The position numbers and the translations under genes were made by a program. Shown one piece after another: positions 36,450 to 49,669 of a DNA stretch of 64,000 nucleotides; position 1 is the stretch's first letter; each line of letters starts with the position of its first letter. The DNA is from Congeria kusceri (taxonomy: Eukaryota; Mollusca; Bivalvia; Myida; Dreissenidae): NCBI GenBank assembly GCA_027627225.1, contig CM051027.1:84321951-84385950 (forward strand). The letters run 5' to 3'. Under the pieces are notes generated by a model. It saw only the letters and a list, made by a program, of their open reading frames with translations, was not told the DNA's origin and made no database searches.

Positions 36450-38450
36450 TGTTGCGTCTTTTGTGGTAGTGTGTTGATTTAAATCACAAATGCAATGAAA
36501 ATAGATATTACAATATAAATTTATACTGGACATAAATTTGGAATAGTGTCTCATTACAGGTATGTAAATTTTATTGCAAAATTGTAATGATTGGTATTGT
36601 TTGGCCGAGTTCAAAAGTAGCGACGAAAATCCTGTCGCTACTCTATAGACATATAGGGAGAAATTTCCACCACAGTGTTTGTCTTTCAGCGGTTGGGCTC
36701 TCCAGCCCAATATTGCCCATATAAAAAGTAGCTCAATATTGGCTGGCACAGGGCCTAACTTGTTGTGCTAATTAAAATTATGCTGGGATGGGTATATGGG
36801 ATTTTCAAAATTCAACATTCTAGTGTCGTTGCCGAATATATTTTGGGAAGGGTGTTATTAACAAATGTCACCTTGTTGCGTAACTTTTGGTCTATGTACA
36901 AAATGCATAGAGCAATCACGTGTGGTATAATAAATAAAGTGAGGTGATGAACAGATGTAAATTACATATTCCAAACAGGATAATACGTAATACAAAGAAA
37001 CAGGATTTATGCCTCGTAACTAGATCCACATTAATTATGATGAAAAAGCAAAACTTCCTTAACCATGTTGGTTATCATCTCTTCACAGCCGATTTGAAAA
37101 GAAACTGCGGTGTCGTGTCTTATTTTAATTGGAAACATATTTTGGGTGTGCTGATGACACGATGATCACAGGTGGTTATACAGTTTTACTGGCACAAACC
37201 ACTTCAATTATGTTGATGGGTTTTTTGATAATCGGGTGTTTTTTGGGAGGAAAGAATATATTTTATGGTAACTTTTAATGGAGCTCAGGTGTTCAATAGC
37301 CCGGTTGTCGCCGTGCATATCATTAAAATTATGATAACATCTTAAAATGTCACATTTGAAATGAAATATCATATGATTCACCACTTTATACACCATATAT
37401 CTGTATTGTCAAAGCTGTATTTTGATAGCTCTAGTCTTTTTTTTTCTTTAGCAAGCTGTAAGCTGTAATAAGCCATTTCCTTGAAGGCAATATAAATAAA
37501 ACACAATTTTGTCTGAGCACGAAGGGCCTATATGAAAATAGTAGAAAAACGCATGATATGAAAATAGAAGGAACATGCAGACAATGTTTAAATAGTACGA
37601 AAACGCATGCGCAATGAAAGAAAACTAAGTAGGAAAACACAGATTACACTTATTGTAGGAAGTTGAAAGGTGTTCTGTTGTTTGTTTATTGTTCATTGTT
37701 CTTGGGGAAAAAGTAATTTACATTAATATCGCTTGTGAACATATTTTAATATTATGAATAACATTTTGATATTTAAATTTTCAAATTATAGGTGCATTAG
37801 CTTATGAAGTGTTTATGATGAGAAACATTTGTTGTCTAATGAAATAATGTTTTAATTACAGAAATATATTATGAGTAGTTTTAGTTTCCATTAGAATTAA
37901 TAATAATACACATGATAAGAAGAATAAAACTAATTGACTCTGTTATTTACACTGCTCAATGTTAAAATGTTATAAATTTCCCATAAGGCATAATAATACA
38001 TATTAAAAACAATATTAAACATATTTATCAATGGAATGTTATATTTACATGTGTAAGGCAACATTAGGGCGTTTTAAACACAAATTAAATCTATTTAAAC
38101 CTGTATCCCCTCTGCCTTTCCTTAATCTATATGTTCTGTGTTTTCCTTCTTTATCTTTATTGTAAGCGTTTACCTTCTGTATCTATATTGTCTGCGTTTT
38201 CCTTCTTTATCTATATTGTCTGCATTTTCCTTCTTTATTTTTTCTGCATTTGCTGTCTGCATTTTAGTCAGTGCCCCTACTGTCCCGGACAATAACACAT
38301 ATGGAAACAGAGACAATTTATGATCAAGTAAAACCAAGAAATAGCAGATGGGAGATCATTATAATTTTTTTTATGCCCCTGGCATCTCAATGCTGGGGTC
38401 ATATAGAGATTGTCCTTTCTGTCTGTCCGTCCGTCATTCCGTCCATGACA
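36450..38450. other. Intronic/intergenic, no gene seen
   Basis: AT-rich. At 38140-38260 the phrase ttttccttctttatctatat repeats three times. Short open frames are unsupported. Confidence 0.4.
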
Positions 38451-38459
38451 AGGTTAAGT

Positions 38460-39034
38460 TGATTTTACCGTTTTGTTTAGCACCAACACCACTTACTACA
38501 ACACTTGGATACTTATACAGTTGTTGCTTATGATCATTCCTTATCCACCCATATTACCCAACCTCACTTGAACCATGACCTTGACATAATTTGTACTTAA
38601 TTCAAATGGTCTGTTTCTTGGTTAACTATATTTTACTGTTTTGTCTAGCACTTATTTCGCTTGCTAGAACTCTTGGATACTTACACAGTTGTTGCATATG
38701 ACCATCCCCAATCTACCCATATCACCCAACCTCACTTTGACCTTGACCTAATTTGGGCTTTCAATAATTCAAAAGTGTAATTTCTTCGTTAACTAGACTT
38801 TACCATTTCGTCTAGCACCATGGAAACACCGCTTACTATGACACTTGGATACATACACAGTCGTTGCGTATGCCCATTCCCAATCAACCCATATCACCCA
38901 ACCTCACTTTGACCAATGACTACTTTGACCAGACCTTGAACCAATTTGGACTTTATAATAATAATTCAAATAGGCTATTTCTTTGTAAACTAGATTTTAC
39001 CATTTCGTCTAGCACTAGCAGCACTTACTACAGC
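38460..39034 (+). repeat. About 180-bp tandem repeat, three units (continues at 39973-40095)
   Basis: Units at about 38462, 38638 and 38818 share cttactac-acacttggatac, acacagttgttgc, ccacccatatcacccaacct, cactttgaccttgaccta and gtctagcacca. The remainder of the third-to-fourth unit resumes after an inserted TIR element, at 39973. Confidence 0.8.
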
Positions 39035-39972
39035 CAGTGTTCTGGCGAGGTATCACAGACGGTGGTGACATTTGTCTCACAGCTAATAAGAAATTGGGGA
39101 CATTTCCAATTTTTTGGAGACACAAACAAAAAACACCTACAATTTCCTACAAATGATAAAATAAATAACAATATTTATTTACCTTGACTAGTTGTGTCTT
39201 GTTTAAGTGTCAGTGGTTGGTGTGAATTTAACTAACAGCAGTTAACATTAGAAACATAGTTAATGTTGTTTTTTTTAATTATAAACTGTTCAACACTAAT
39301 AACTGATGTAACTATAAACTTAAAATTAGTGACTCAATGGAAAACTTTATTCTTTTTGTACTTAATAAAAAGTGAATGCGTCATAAAATTTCCTTCAATA
39401 TTGTAGGCAAGCCAACTGTGCTTTTTAAACCAAGAATTTTGGAATTTTCGTTCAGGTTTTTATGTCAAATTCGTGACACTGTCTCTTTGAGTTTCTGTCA
39501 AAAAACTTGTTGACCATCACCAGCTTTATTGATAGGGTTGCAGGCAGCTTGCGAAGCAACAGTCAGACTCGTAACGTTACCAACAAACTCTTATATTTTG
39601 ATGTTTTGCCAGGAGAAATTACTCAAAATAACGTTCTTGCTTAGGCGACGCAGCAGACGAATACATCTTGGAAAACAAAGCGATATCTCTTCAATATGGA
39701 GATAAAACTCAAACGCATAATGTTATCGATTGGCTAATATTGTAGCGCCATATTTAATTAAACCAATCAGACAGCAGACCTCAGTCGGATATTTGATTCA
39801 TACTCGGTACACTTCGAGAGAATTGATATTCGTCCCCAAATTTTTTCACATTTTTGACAATTCTCCCCATGAAATTTTGTATGGAACAAAAATCGTTACT
39901 AGACCAATTTTTCTGCGACATTTGTGAAAATGAGCGATAGAATCACTGTTTTGCGGCCTCATCAGAACACTG
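39035..39972. mobile_element. 938-bp TIR element with possible acagc target duplication
   Basis: CAGTGTTCTGGCGAGG at 39035 faces CCTCATCAGAACACTG ending at 39972. The pentamer acagc abuts both ends (39030-39034 and 39973-39977). The element interrupts the 180-bp tandem repeat, which makes its borders unusually clear. No transposase. Open frames inside are unsupported. Confidence 0.75.
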
Positions 39973-40159
39973 ACAGCACGTAAATATTTATTTGTGTTGT
40001 TGCTTATGGCCATTCCCAAGCCACCCATATCACTCAACCATACTTTGACCTATATCTAATTTGGACTTAAAATAATTCAGAATAATTCAAATGGGCTCTC
40101 CAGCACAATCCGGGGGTATGTGTTTTTACCAAACAGTGTCTTTTAACCTGGAGTTTAAA

Positions 40160-40650
40160 CATTGTAATTCGGCGTAGCTGTCTAAGATCACTTTTGACCT
40201 AGATTTCTTGCTATAATTATGCAGCGGGAAAATTGAATGCCAATAGAATTGGGCAAATTTTCTAATTTTAGGGATTGCAAACTTAAAATAAAGGTTAAAA
40301 TAAAATTCTAAACATATTATTGATATACACTCTAGAAGTGAGCATTAGTATGAAGATATTTTCTCATTGTATGTCATGCACATAATATTAATTCCCAGAA
40401 TTAATGCACTATTTTGTTTAACCTAGCGGTACGCTCTATTTGATTCTAGCGAGTTCAACACACTCACGATCAATCTAAAAATAGCCCGCGTTTAGCTGCC
40501 GGAGTATAGCTGTTATAATATACATGCATCAATTAGCGTCCAGAGAATCATCAGAGCGAATATTTCAATAAATGGGGAATTTATGTTTATTGCATTCTGT
40601 TAATAATTAATTAGAATTGCACATTTGTATCAACTTCTCATGTAGATGTT
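40160..40650 (-). repeat. Unclassified 1.45-kb repeat, copy B part 1 (inverted)
   Basis: The reverse complement matches 27060-27745 (aattctattggcattcaatt, cccgctgcataattat, aaattccccatttattga, gagaagttgata). Homology ends where the cccatatggg array begins. Confidence 0.75.
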
Positions 40651-40654
40651 AATC

Positions 40655-41715
40655 GCCCAGACATGGGGCCCATATGGGCTTGCCAGTTAGAAACCCACAT
40701 GGTATATCTTGATGGTACCCAAATGGGCTTGCTATTTGTGACCCATCTAGACGTGCTTGTTGGGAGCCAATATGGACTTTCTTGCTGGGGCCCATATGGG
40801 CTTGCTGTTGGGGACCCATCTAGGCCTACTTGTTGGGGGCCAATATTACCTTTCTTGCTGAGACCAACATGAGCTTTCTTAATGGGATTCATATGGATTT
40901 GCTTGTGTGAACCCATGTGGGCTTTCTTGCTGGGACCCATTTGAGCTTGTTGGCCTGGGACCCATCTGAGACTGATATGGGCATGACATGTATGTGGGTC
41001 CTACATGGGGCTTATGTAGTTTTTAATAAGCTCAGGCATATCCCATATTGGGCCCACATGGGTTGGCTTGCCAGAACCTATATGTGGGACCCATGGGTTG
41101 CTTGAATGGGATCCATACGGGCTTGATTGCTGGGGACCCATGTGAGCTTGCTCTTTGTAACCCATATGGGCTTGTTTGTTGTGGACTCATATGAGCCTTC
41201 TTGCTGGGGCCCATATGGGCTTGATTCTTTGGATCCCTATGAGGGTTCTCTTGCTGGGACCTATATGGGCTTTCTGTCGTTGATCCATATAGACATATTG
41301 TTTGGGACCCATGTAGGCTTTCTTGCCTGGACCCATATGGGCTTGCTTGCCTGGGGATCTATATGGCCTTTCTTGCTAGACCCATATGGGCATTCTTGTA
41401 GTGCGCCCTTTTCTGACTTTCTTTCTTTCTGTGACCCATATAGGCTTGCTTGCGTAGGACCCAACTGGTTCTGATATGGCAAGACCACACAAAAATGGGT
41501 CTCAAATGCACATTAGACCAGATAAAGCCCTTTCCTGGCCCAAATGAGATGACTTTCTAGGACCCATATGGGCATACTTGCTGGGAACCCATGTGGGCTT
41601 GTTGCTTGGTCCAATATGGGCTCGATATTGGCAGAAAAGTATTACATGGGGCTCATATGGTATATTTGCCCAGGTATAGCCCATTTTGGGCCCAAATGGG
41701 CTTGCTAGCTGGGAA
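40655..41715 (+). repeat. Degenerate minisatellite rich in cccatatggg palindromes
   Basis: Loosely repeating units of roughly 36 bp, built from gggacccatatgggcttgct and ttgctgggg-type variants. The six-base palindrome catatg within cccatatgggc recurs more than a dozen times. Frames on both strands are open but low-complexity (MGPS, WDPY-type repeats). It sits inside copy B of the 1.45-kb repeat. Confidence 0.9.
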
Positions 41716-43600
41716 ACTGTTAAATTACAATTTCATTGTCATATCCATATTTTCATGATGATATATTTATGTAAGTAGCAGTGTAAAATTACTAAAATTA
41801 TCTGACTTCAATTTTAAGAGTAGATCTAAATATTAATATTATTATTATTTTCAAGGGTGTATCTAAGGCAAAATCGAATGTACGCCCGAATGAAAAACAA
41901 ATAAAACCCAAATCGAACGACAACATACCAAAAATTTCTTTTTAAATTTGCATCAGCTAACTTGTTATTAGCATTTAGTAGTAGTTTTATATGTAATGTA
42001 CATTTGATTGAGCAATAAATCTGCCGGTTTCAAACGATGAATACATTTCATTCCTTTTAAGTTTTTGATTTTATATGCGTACACTACATTGAACGCAGAT
42101 GTATGTAACTTACGATTTACTGATTATGCAGAATTTTATGTTTTGTTGTACGCCCGAATGAACAACAGATAAAACATATCTAAAACATTTAGGCCTTGCT
42201 GGAGCACTGTCAACTTATAAAAAAATATCTTTCAATTAATACAATGTGGTGAAATAAGTCTCTGAATACGTCGAAATGTTATTAATTTTACTTTTTTTCT
42301 TAATTTGCGTAGCATTAATGCATTATTTGCAATACCAGTTATACACAGAAACCGTTGATACATCATATTCAAGTCTTATGAAATTATATGTTTGTGCTAT
42401 TAAACTGGAAGTCATCATTCTTTCAAATGCGCTGATTGTTCTCTGAAGATCGCTTTTCATTAGGATTCACGGTATACGGCTAAACAAAAAAATCAGGTCG
42501 GAGGGCGAGTTTTTTTTTTGAATGAAGTATTGTTTTCTCCTACTTTTTTCTATTGCCAGTATGTAATGGCTTAGTAAAACAAGTTATTAAGTACAGATTA
42601 AAGACAATTTTAAGTTTTAATAACAACATAAGCATTCCTATAAAATTCTAAATAAAGATTTATTAATCACAAACCGTCATTTCATGTAAAGAGGCAATCA
42701 ATTCGAATGTTCATAATTAACATAAGTGCCTTCAAATTGATACACCATCAGCATTAAAATACTTCTATTTATAGAATTTAACTTAAATTTACCAATACTC
42801 TTTGGAAAGGATAATCAACACTTGTCAATGCAGCTGGCATTTTCGATTGTTTCCATAGGACTTATATTGACACAGATTTTCTTCAAAAAATATGCAGTTA
42901 AATATTATCCAAGCAAAAGCATCTGCGAAACAAAAGTCTGAATCAACAAATACACGATATTTATAAATGTTCCCAATCAAATATGACATTTTCTCAAAAT
43001 TTACACAGTATTTCGGACAGGAAGAAAGTTACTGGAAATACCGAAATATCTACCGGGTAAATATTTTTCAGCTCTGTTAAAATGCGGATTCGTATAATTT
43101 TAAGCTGCTGTCCATGGGATCTTATTCAATACATCATATATTTAGTAATAGTTCTTATGAACGTTTATGGTGTTTAGTCGTCCGAATTATGTTTCTTATT
43201 TACGAAAGGCATTGTTCAAAAGCGCTTGAAACGAACGAAATACTATAATGTACATACTGGTTTAGTCCTGAGTCATCACCAGTTATCGCATACCGAAAAT
43301 AGACGACAGCATTAGTTACCAAAATGTTAATTATTCACGTATTTCAAATGCATAGTTTTTGTATTTTGTTCGGTAACATGCCCATTAGAAACACTTTCTA
43401 CAAAGTTTCAGTACTATTAACATATTTCTGGAGTGCTCCTTTAAAACTTGGGCGCGATCGTCAAAAAAAGTAAATAAATATTTTTTGGCATTATATCAAA
43501 TTCGTGGTGGGCCATAAAAAATATGTTGCGACGCCGCCTGAGAAACAAATCATTAACGTTTTTAGCCTACAGATGATTAATTGACTTCGAAATGTGTATG
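41716..43600. other. AT-rich non-coding, one local duplication
   Basis: tgtacgcccgaatgaaaaac+aaataaaac at about 41879 recurs at about 42150 with few changes, marking a 270-bp tandem duplication. No gene was recognised. Confidence 0.45.
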
Positions 43601-44090
43601 TATTATGCATAGATAACTTTCAAGATGAATGTAGGGTATATTGCTTAAGAATAACTATAGGCGTTTGATAAAAAATAATTTGCAATTATTTCTGCAGTTA
43701 TTTTCGTACAGTGTTAATTTGTTAAATTTCACAGGCAAATTTATATAATAATGATGTTTACGTACATGCTTTAGGTTATTCATGTATCACTGGTGAAAAC
43801 ATGGGGCGGTAGGATCAGTTTATTTACGCTACAAATATTAATAATTATTAATTTTGGGATCCGAGAAGTTTTCTTATGGTGTCAGAAAAATATGGGGTCC
43901 GAGAAGTCTTCGTATATAGGTGGGGACTGAAAAATCTGGGGTCCGAGAAGCCACGTAACCGATCATCCTGGCCCCCATTGTATCATATGTTTAGGGTAAA
44001 AATGATATCTCGGTGTATTAATGTGAACGCCGATTGTCTTTTTTAAAGACGTTTCTTGTTTATATTATAATACTCGTAGTTGAAAAAAGC
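43600..44090 (-). repeat. Unclassified 1.45-kb repeat, copy B part 2 (inverted)
   Basis: The reverse complement matches 26290-26720. The three ggtccgagaag phrases, ggttattcatgtatcactgg and gaacgccgattgtctttttt all have counterparts in order. The element is split from part 1 by about 3 kb. Confidence 0.7.
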
Positions 44091-44099
44091 TTGTTAACA

Positions 44100-44850
44100 C
44101 CCTGGTCAAATTTTTGGCGAAGTTTTATTGAAACTTGCTCAAAAGATTTGTCATGATATCTCGGCCGAGTTTGAAAATGGTAGCCCTCCGTTGAACAACA
44201 TGGCCACCAGGGGATGGGGTAGTTTTCCTTATAGGGCTATATTGAAAACTTTATAAAGCTTTTTAACACTCTAGAGGTCGCATGTTTTGCCCAATCAACA
44301 TGAAAATTGGTCAGAACATTTGTCCCAGTCATATCTCAGCCTAATTTTAAACTGGGTCATGTGGAGTCAAAAACTAGGTCACGAGGTCAAATTGAAGAAA
44401 AAGCTTGTTTACACTATAGAAGTCGCCTTATTTGCCCAATGTTCTTGAAATTTGCTCAAAATATTTGTTGTTATGATATCTCGGCTGAGTTCGAAAATGG
44501 TTGCCCTCTGTTGAAACATTGCTGCCAGGGGGCAGTCTTATATGGCTATATTGAAAACTTTATAAAAATTGTTAACACTCAAGAGCCAAGATTTTTGCCG
44601 AATCAACATGAAACTTGCTCAAAACATTTGTCCCAATGATATCTCGGACGAGTTTGAATCTGGGTCAAGTGGGGTCAAAAACTAGGTCACTAGGGCAAAT
44701 TGAAGAAAAAGCTTGTGAACACACTAACTGCCACATTTATAGCCCAATAAGCATGAAACATGCTCAGAATATTTATCTTAATGATATATAGGACACGTTC
44801 AAAACTGAGTCACCTGGGTTCAAAAACTAGGTGAAAAAAGTCACAGATAT
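44100..44850 (+). repeat. About 320-bp tandem units of a dispersed repeat
   Basis: atgatatctcggccgagttt+gaaaatgg with tgccctc-gttgaa recurs at about 44153 and 44473. gtcaaaaactaggtcac+gaggtcaaattgaag recurs at about 44368 and 44678. The 44307 open frame is a by-product. A diverged copy lies at 45780-46150 (ctatattgaaaactttgaaa). Confidence 0.75.
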
Positions 44851-45770
44851 GAAGGACCACATTTTCCCACAGCATTTCTTTCACTATCTGAAGAATGATC
44901 TCTATTTATCCACATGTTATTTCGAATTTGAGATCAGTGTCTTTAATGTTGCATGAAAGCCAACTATCCGGTTTATGGGTTTTGCAAGTAAATCAATTTT
45001 TAATGTTATCCCTCGGTTATAAATACACACTTTATTTCACCCATTAGTTTTGTAATATGAGATTTATTTTTAGTTTGCCTTTTCAAAGACAAGGCAAGCT
45101 TTTCTACTTGACCCGGTGTCAGTGTCGGGGCTAGGTTTAAGTTTTTTGGGTAAGCTGGTTTCTCAGGAAGGGCTTGAGATTTACATTCAAACTTGTATTC
45201 CCCATATTAAAATACAAACATATAGGCCAAGTTTGGTAACTCTTGTTTGAAATTGTTTTATGCTTCTGTTTCTTGTTTTGTTTCACTATGCCATGTTCTT
45301 GTAACATATTCTGAATACAATTATTATAACAAATTATGTGAATAGTTGATATCTATGTATTTAGCATCATCCAAATAGTTTGTTTATACAAGTATTTAAA
45401 CAATGATAATAAGTTCAATAAATGCATTTGCACGGTTATTTAAGAGAGATATAAAAGAGTACTTCTCATTTAATATGGGCAATATATTACGGTATATTTT
45501 GGGATACATTACAGAATTAAGCACTTATTCATGATATTAATCCGTGATATCATCACACCCCTACAGGTGCAGGTGTTTGCTTTTTGTCTGAACAATCATT
45601 ATTTTAAGCACATCCTGCTATGATGACATCTTTTTGTACTAGATTATTTTGTAGATACATAAATAAGTGTAATTATAATTATAATGTTAGTTTATGCAAT
45701 CTGGACACAACTTTTTCTCAACATTGTATATAATTTTATTAAAAGAAGTGCTTACTTAAGTAACATAAAT
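44850..45770. other. Non-coding, nothing recognised
   Basis: AT-rich DNA between repeats, without open frames of interest. Confidence 0.4.
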
Positions 45771-45779
45771 GGACATGGT

Positions 45780-46150
45780 TAACTTCACGCGAGCTTATGC
45801 CATGGCGGTTCTTCTGTCGTGTGAGCGTCTGTGCATAAACTTTTTTTCTTTAAATAACATCTCTTCTGAGACGGGTTGGCCAGTGTTTATGAAACTTCAC
45901 ATAAGTGTTCCTTGGGAAGTCATCTACCAAAGTTGCCCAAAGGTTTCCCATCCATTGAAAAACATGGATGCCAGGGGCCTTTTTTCTGTATATGACTATA
46001 TTGAAAACTTTGAAAATTTTCTTGTCAGAAAACAATGGTTGGATTTCCAAATAATTTCACAGAAATGTTCCTTGGGTGGTTGTCTACTGAAGTTGCTCAA
46101 ATGTTTCCACCCCAGGGGGTGGGGCCATTTTTCCTAAAGCGTAAAATAGT
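45780..46150 (+). repeat. Diverged dispersed repeat unit
   Basis: Two sub-units share ttccttgggaagtcatctac / ttccttgggtggttgtctac and caaagttgccca / gaagttgctcaa. Related to the 13.8-14.0 and 44.1-44.8 kb repeats. The open frame is not supported as a gene. Confidence 0.55.
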
Positions 46151-46309
46151 TGTTTCCACTAACCCGACAGACCATGTTTTTTTTAACCCAACCATAAACT
46201 TTTTTTTGCCATTTGAATTTTTTTTTTTTAAATATTCGCTTTGTTTAAAGAAAATAAAAATATTGAATGTTTCTTTACGAAGGCAGTTACGAAGAGCTTT
46301 CCTCCTAAA

Positions 46310-48355
46310 TACTGATAGTAATTGATCATTTTGGTGCACATTTAACAATAACAAGTTTCTATGCCTTAATACTGACAGTAATTGATCATTTTGGCGCACA
46401 TTTAACAATAACAAGTGTCTTTGCCTTAATACTGACAGTAATTGATTATTTTGGTGCACATTTAACAATAAGTGTCTATGCCTTAATACTGACTGTAATT
46501 GATCATTTTGGCGCACATTTAGCAATAACAAGTGTCGAAGCCTTAATACTGACAGTAATTGATCATTTTAGCGCACATTTAACAATAACAAGTGTCTATG
46601 CCTTAAAACTGACAATAATTGATCATTTTGGCTCACATTTAACAATAACAAATTTCTATGCTTAATACTGACAGTAATTGATTATTTTGGTGCACATTTA
46701 ACAATAACAAGTGTCTATGCCTTAATACTGACTGTAATTGATCATTTTGGGGCACATTTAGCAATAACAAGTGTCGAAGCCTTAATACTGACAGTAATTG
46801 ATCATTTTAGCGCACATTTAACAATAACAACTGTCTATGCCTCAATACTGACAGTAATTGATTATTTTGGCGCACATTTAACAATAAGCAGCGTCTATGC
46901 CTTAATACTGACAGTAATTGATCATTTTGGCACACATTTAACAATAACAAGTGTCTTTGCCTTAGTACTGACAGTAATTGATCGTTTTGGCGCACATTTA
47001 ACAATAACAAGTGTCAATGCCTTAATACGGACAGTAATTGTTCATTTTGGTGCACATTTAACAATAACAAGTGTCTATTACTTAATACAGACAGTAATTG
47101 ATCATTTTGGCGCACATTTAACAATAACAAGTGTCTATGCCTTAATACTGACAGTAATTGATCATTTTGGCACACATTTAACAATAACAAGTGTCTATTA
47201 CTTAATACAGACAGTAATTGATCATTTCGGCTCACATTTACCAATAACAAGTGTCTTTGCCTTAATACTGACAGTAATTGATCATTTTGGCGCACATTTA
47301 ACAATAACGAGTGTCTATGCCTTAATACTGACAGTAATTGATCATTTTGGCGCACATTTAACAATAACAAGTGTCTATTACATAATACAGACAGTAATTG
47401 ATCATTTTGGCGCACATTTAACAATAACAAGTGTCTATGCCTTAATACTGACAGTAATTGATCATTTTGGCACACATTTAACAATGACAAGTGTCTATTA
47501 CTTAATACAGACAGTAATTGATCATTTCGGCTCACATTTACCAATAACAAGTGTCTTTGCCTTAATACTGACAGTAATTGATCATTTTGGCGCACATTTA
47601 ACAATGACAAGTGTCTATGCCTTAATACTTACAGTAATTGATCATTTTGGCGCACATTTAACAATAACAAGTGTCTATGACTTAATACAGACAGTAATTG
47701 ATCATTTTGGTGCACATTTAACAATAACAAGTGTCTATGACCTAATACAGACAGTAATTGATTATTTTGGCGCACATTTAACAATAACAAGTGTCTATGC
47801 CTTAATACAGACAGTAATTGATCGTTTTGGCGCACATTTAACAATAACAAGTGTCTATGCCTTAATACAGACAGTAATTGATCGTTTTGGCGCACATTTA
47901 ACAATAACAAGTGTCTATGACTTAATACAGACAGTAATTGATTATTTTGGCGCACATTTAACAATAACAAGTGTCTATGCCTTAATACAGACAGTAATTT
48001 GATCGTTTTGGCGCACATTTAACAATAACAAGTGTCTATGCCTTAATACAGACAGTAATTTGATCATTTTGGCGCACATTTAACAATAACAAGTGTCTAT
48101 GACTTAATACAGACAGTAATTTGATCGTTTTGGCGCACATTTAACAATAACAAGTGTCTATGAGTTAATACAGACAGTAATTTGATCATTTTGGCGCACA
48201 TTTAACAATAACAAGTGTCTATGACTTAATACAGACAGTAATTTGATCGTTTTGGCGCACATTTAACAATAACAAGTGTCTATGCCTTAATACAGACAGT
48301 ACTTTGATCGTTTTGGCGCACATTTAACAATAACAAGTGTCTATGCCTTAATACA
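46310..48355 (+). repeat. 60/61-bp satellite, about 34 copies
   Basis: The unit gacagtaattgatcattttg+gcgcacatttaacaataaca+agtgtctatgccttaatact repeats about 34 times. From about 46680 to 47990 the period is exactly 60 bp. After about 47998 an extra T (gtaatttgatc) makes it 61 bp. Before 46680 small indels occur. A five-unit (300-bp) higher order is visible: the variant ggctcacatttaccaataac occurs at 47228 and 47528. Because 60 is divisible by three, both strands show 20-residue peptide repeats. No start context or other gene signal supports translation. Confidence 0.97.
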
Positions 48356-48668
48356 GTTGGAATGTGTGCAGGGCCCATAATCACAAAGCTCCTTAGTGAA
48401 CACTTCAGTAAATGTCTTAAAATCGAAGAATTCCTAAAGTCTGTGGCTGGTTTATTTAAAGTTTATTTTGTGTTTTGACCAGGAACCAGTTGCGAAAACG
48501 TGTGTATGTAGTACATTGTTATCGAGTGCATGGGGATTCTCTCCCATATGGCCATCGCCCCCCCCGAAGACTTGTTAGTGGGGTGATGGGGGAGAGTGCA
48601 AGATACAGAAGACGCCTCGTTCCGTAGGCATCCCTGGGTCTTTTAGTGCCCGGTGTGAAGCACCTAGT

Positions 48669-49464
48669 CAGGGGTCTCGATCTCCGTTTTTTTCCCCCAT
48701 CAAAAAAGTATATATTTTTCCCCCATTTTAGGCCAAAATTTCCCCCAAATGAACTGCCATCGAATTTGTTTTCGTGTTGTTTATGGGAGTGATTTTAGGG
48801 AATCAGATATACTTAAGCACCGTAACAAACGGTTAACGATAAAATCCGAAGAACATCACATGGTTATGTTAAATGACCGTTTTGACTTGTCTGGTTTCCG
48901 ATTATTTGTGCTTTCATAATAAAACTTCATTTATATACAGTTAACTGCTAACTTGTTTGCCGGGAACCGTAATTTCTGTTTTGGGAAATGGCTTCTGCTT
49001 AAATTTTTCGTTTTTAAAACAGGTGAAGCAAAATTGCACAAATACCGTGTCTTACAGTCAAAAACACAGTTTATTACCGTATTAGAATTAGTATAAGTAG
49101 TTTAACAAAATTAATTAAGGATACAAATTGGAAGTTAAAAAACAATTTAAAAATCGGAAGTGAAAATATATTAAATTGCAAGAAAAATTATCTGTTGCAC
49201 TGCTCCACCTTATAATGTTCAAGTGGTAGACCGTAGATTGTTAAAATTTGACTAGTTAATATAATATTTAATTTATTGACAATTTTCATGAATAAAGTTG
49301 TCAGGTAAAGACTTAGACTAAATAAAGTGATTTAAAAATATATTTAATAGTTTTTATTTTTGACTCGTTTGCTAAGTCAAAATTTCCCTTTCAGTGTAAA
49401 ACGACACTAAAATTCCCCTGCCTGAGGGTACAGGTACTCCCCCCAAACAAGAGAGAGACCCCTG
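48669..49464. mobile_element. hAT-like inverted-repeat element (CAGGGGTCTC ends)
   Basis: CAGGGGTCTCgatctc at 48669 faces gagagaGACCCCTG ending at 49464. The CAGGGGT start is typical of hAT termini. It has no transposase over 796 bp, and no clean 8-bp duplication is visible. It has long runs of C near the left end (tttttcccccatc, aaatttcccccaaa). Confidence 0.65.
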
Positions 49465-49669
49465 CCCAGGAAGTTCCATGCGTTTGGAATGTGCTCATAG
49501 GGAACAGGTAACATGTTATGGAATCAATTTTCCAAAATTCTGATGCCTTTGTAAACTATAATGGTCTATTTCATGCAAAATTGTCATACTCATTATAGGC
49601 AAGACAAATGTTAAATTAAGTTTGCATTAAACTTGTAACATGCTCTGACCTTATATATTTCTATTGCAG

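Noticed and set aside
40638..41684. Gly/Pro/Trp-rich frames on both strands
   Set aside because: By-products of the cccatatggg minisatellite.
46097..48018. Leucine/asparagine-rich repeat proteins on both strands of the 60-bp satellite
   Set aside because: Frames are open only because the unit is 60 bp and stop-poor. They vanish where the unit becomes 61 bp, and no gene signals exist.
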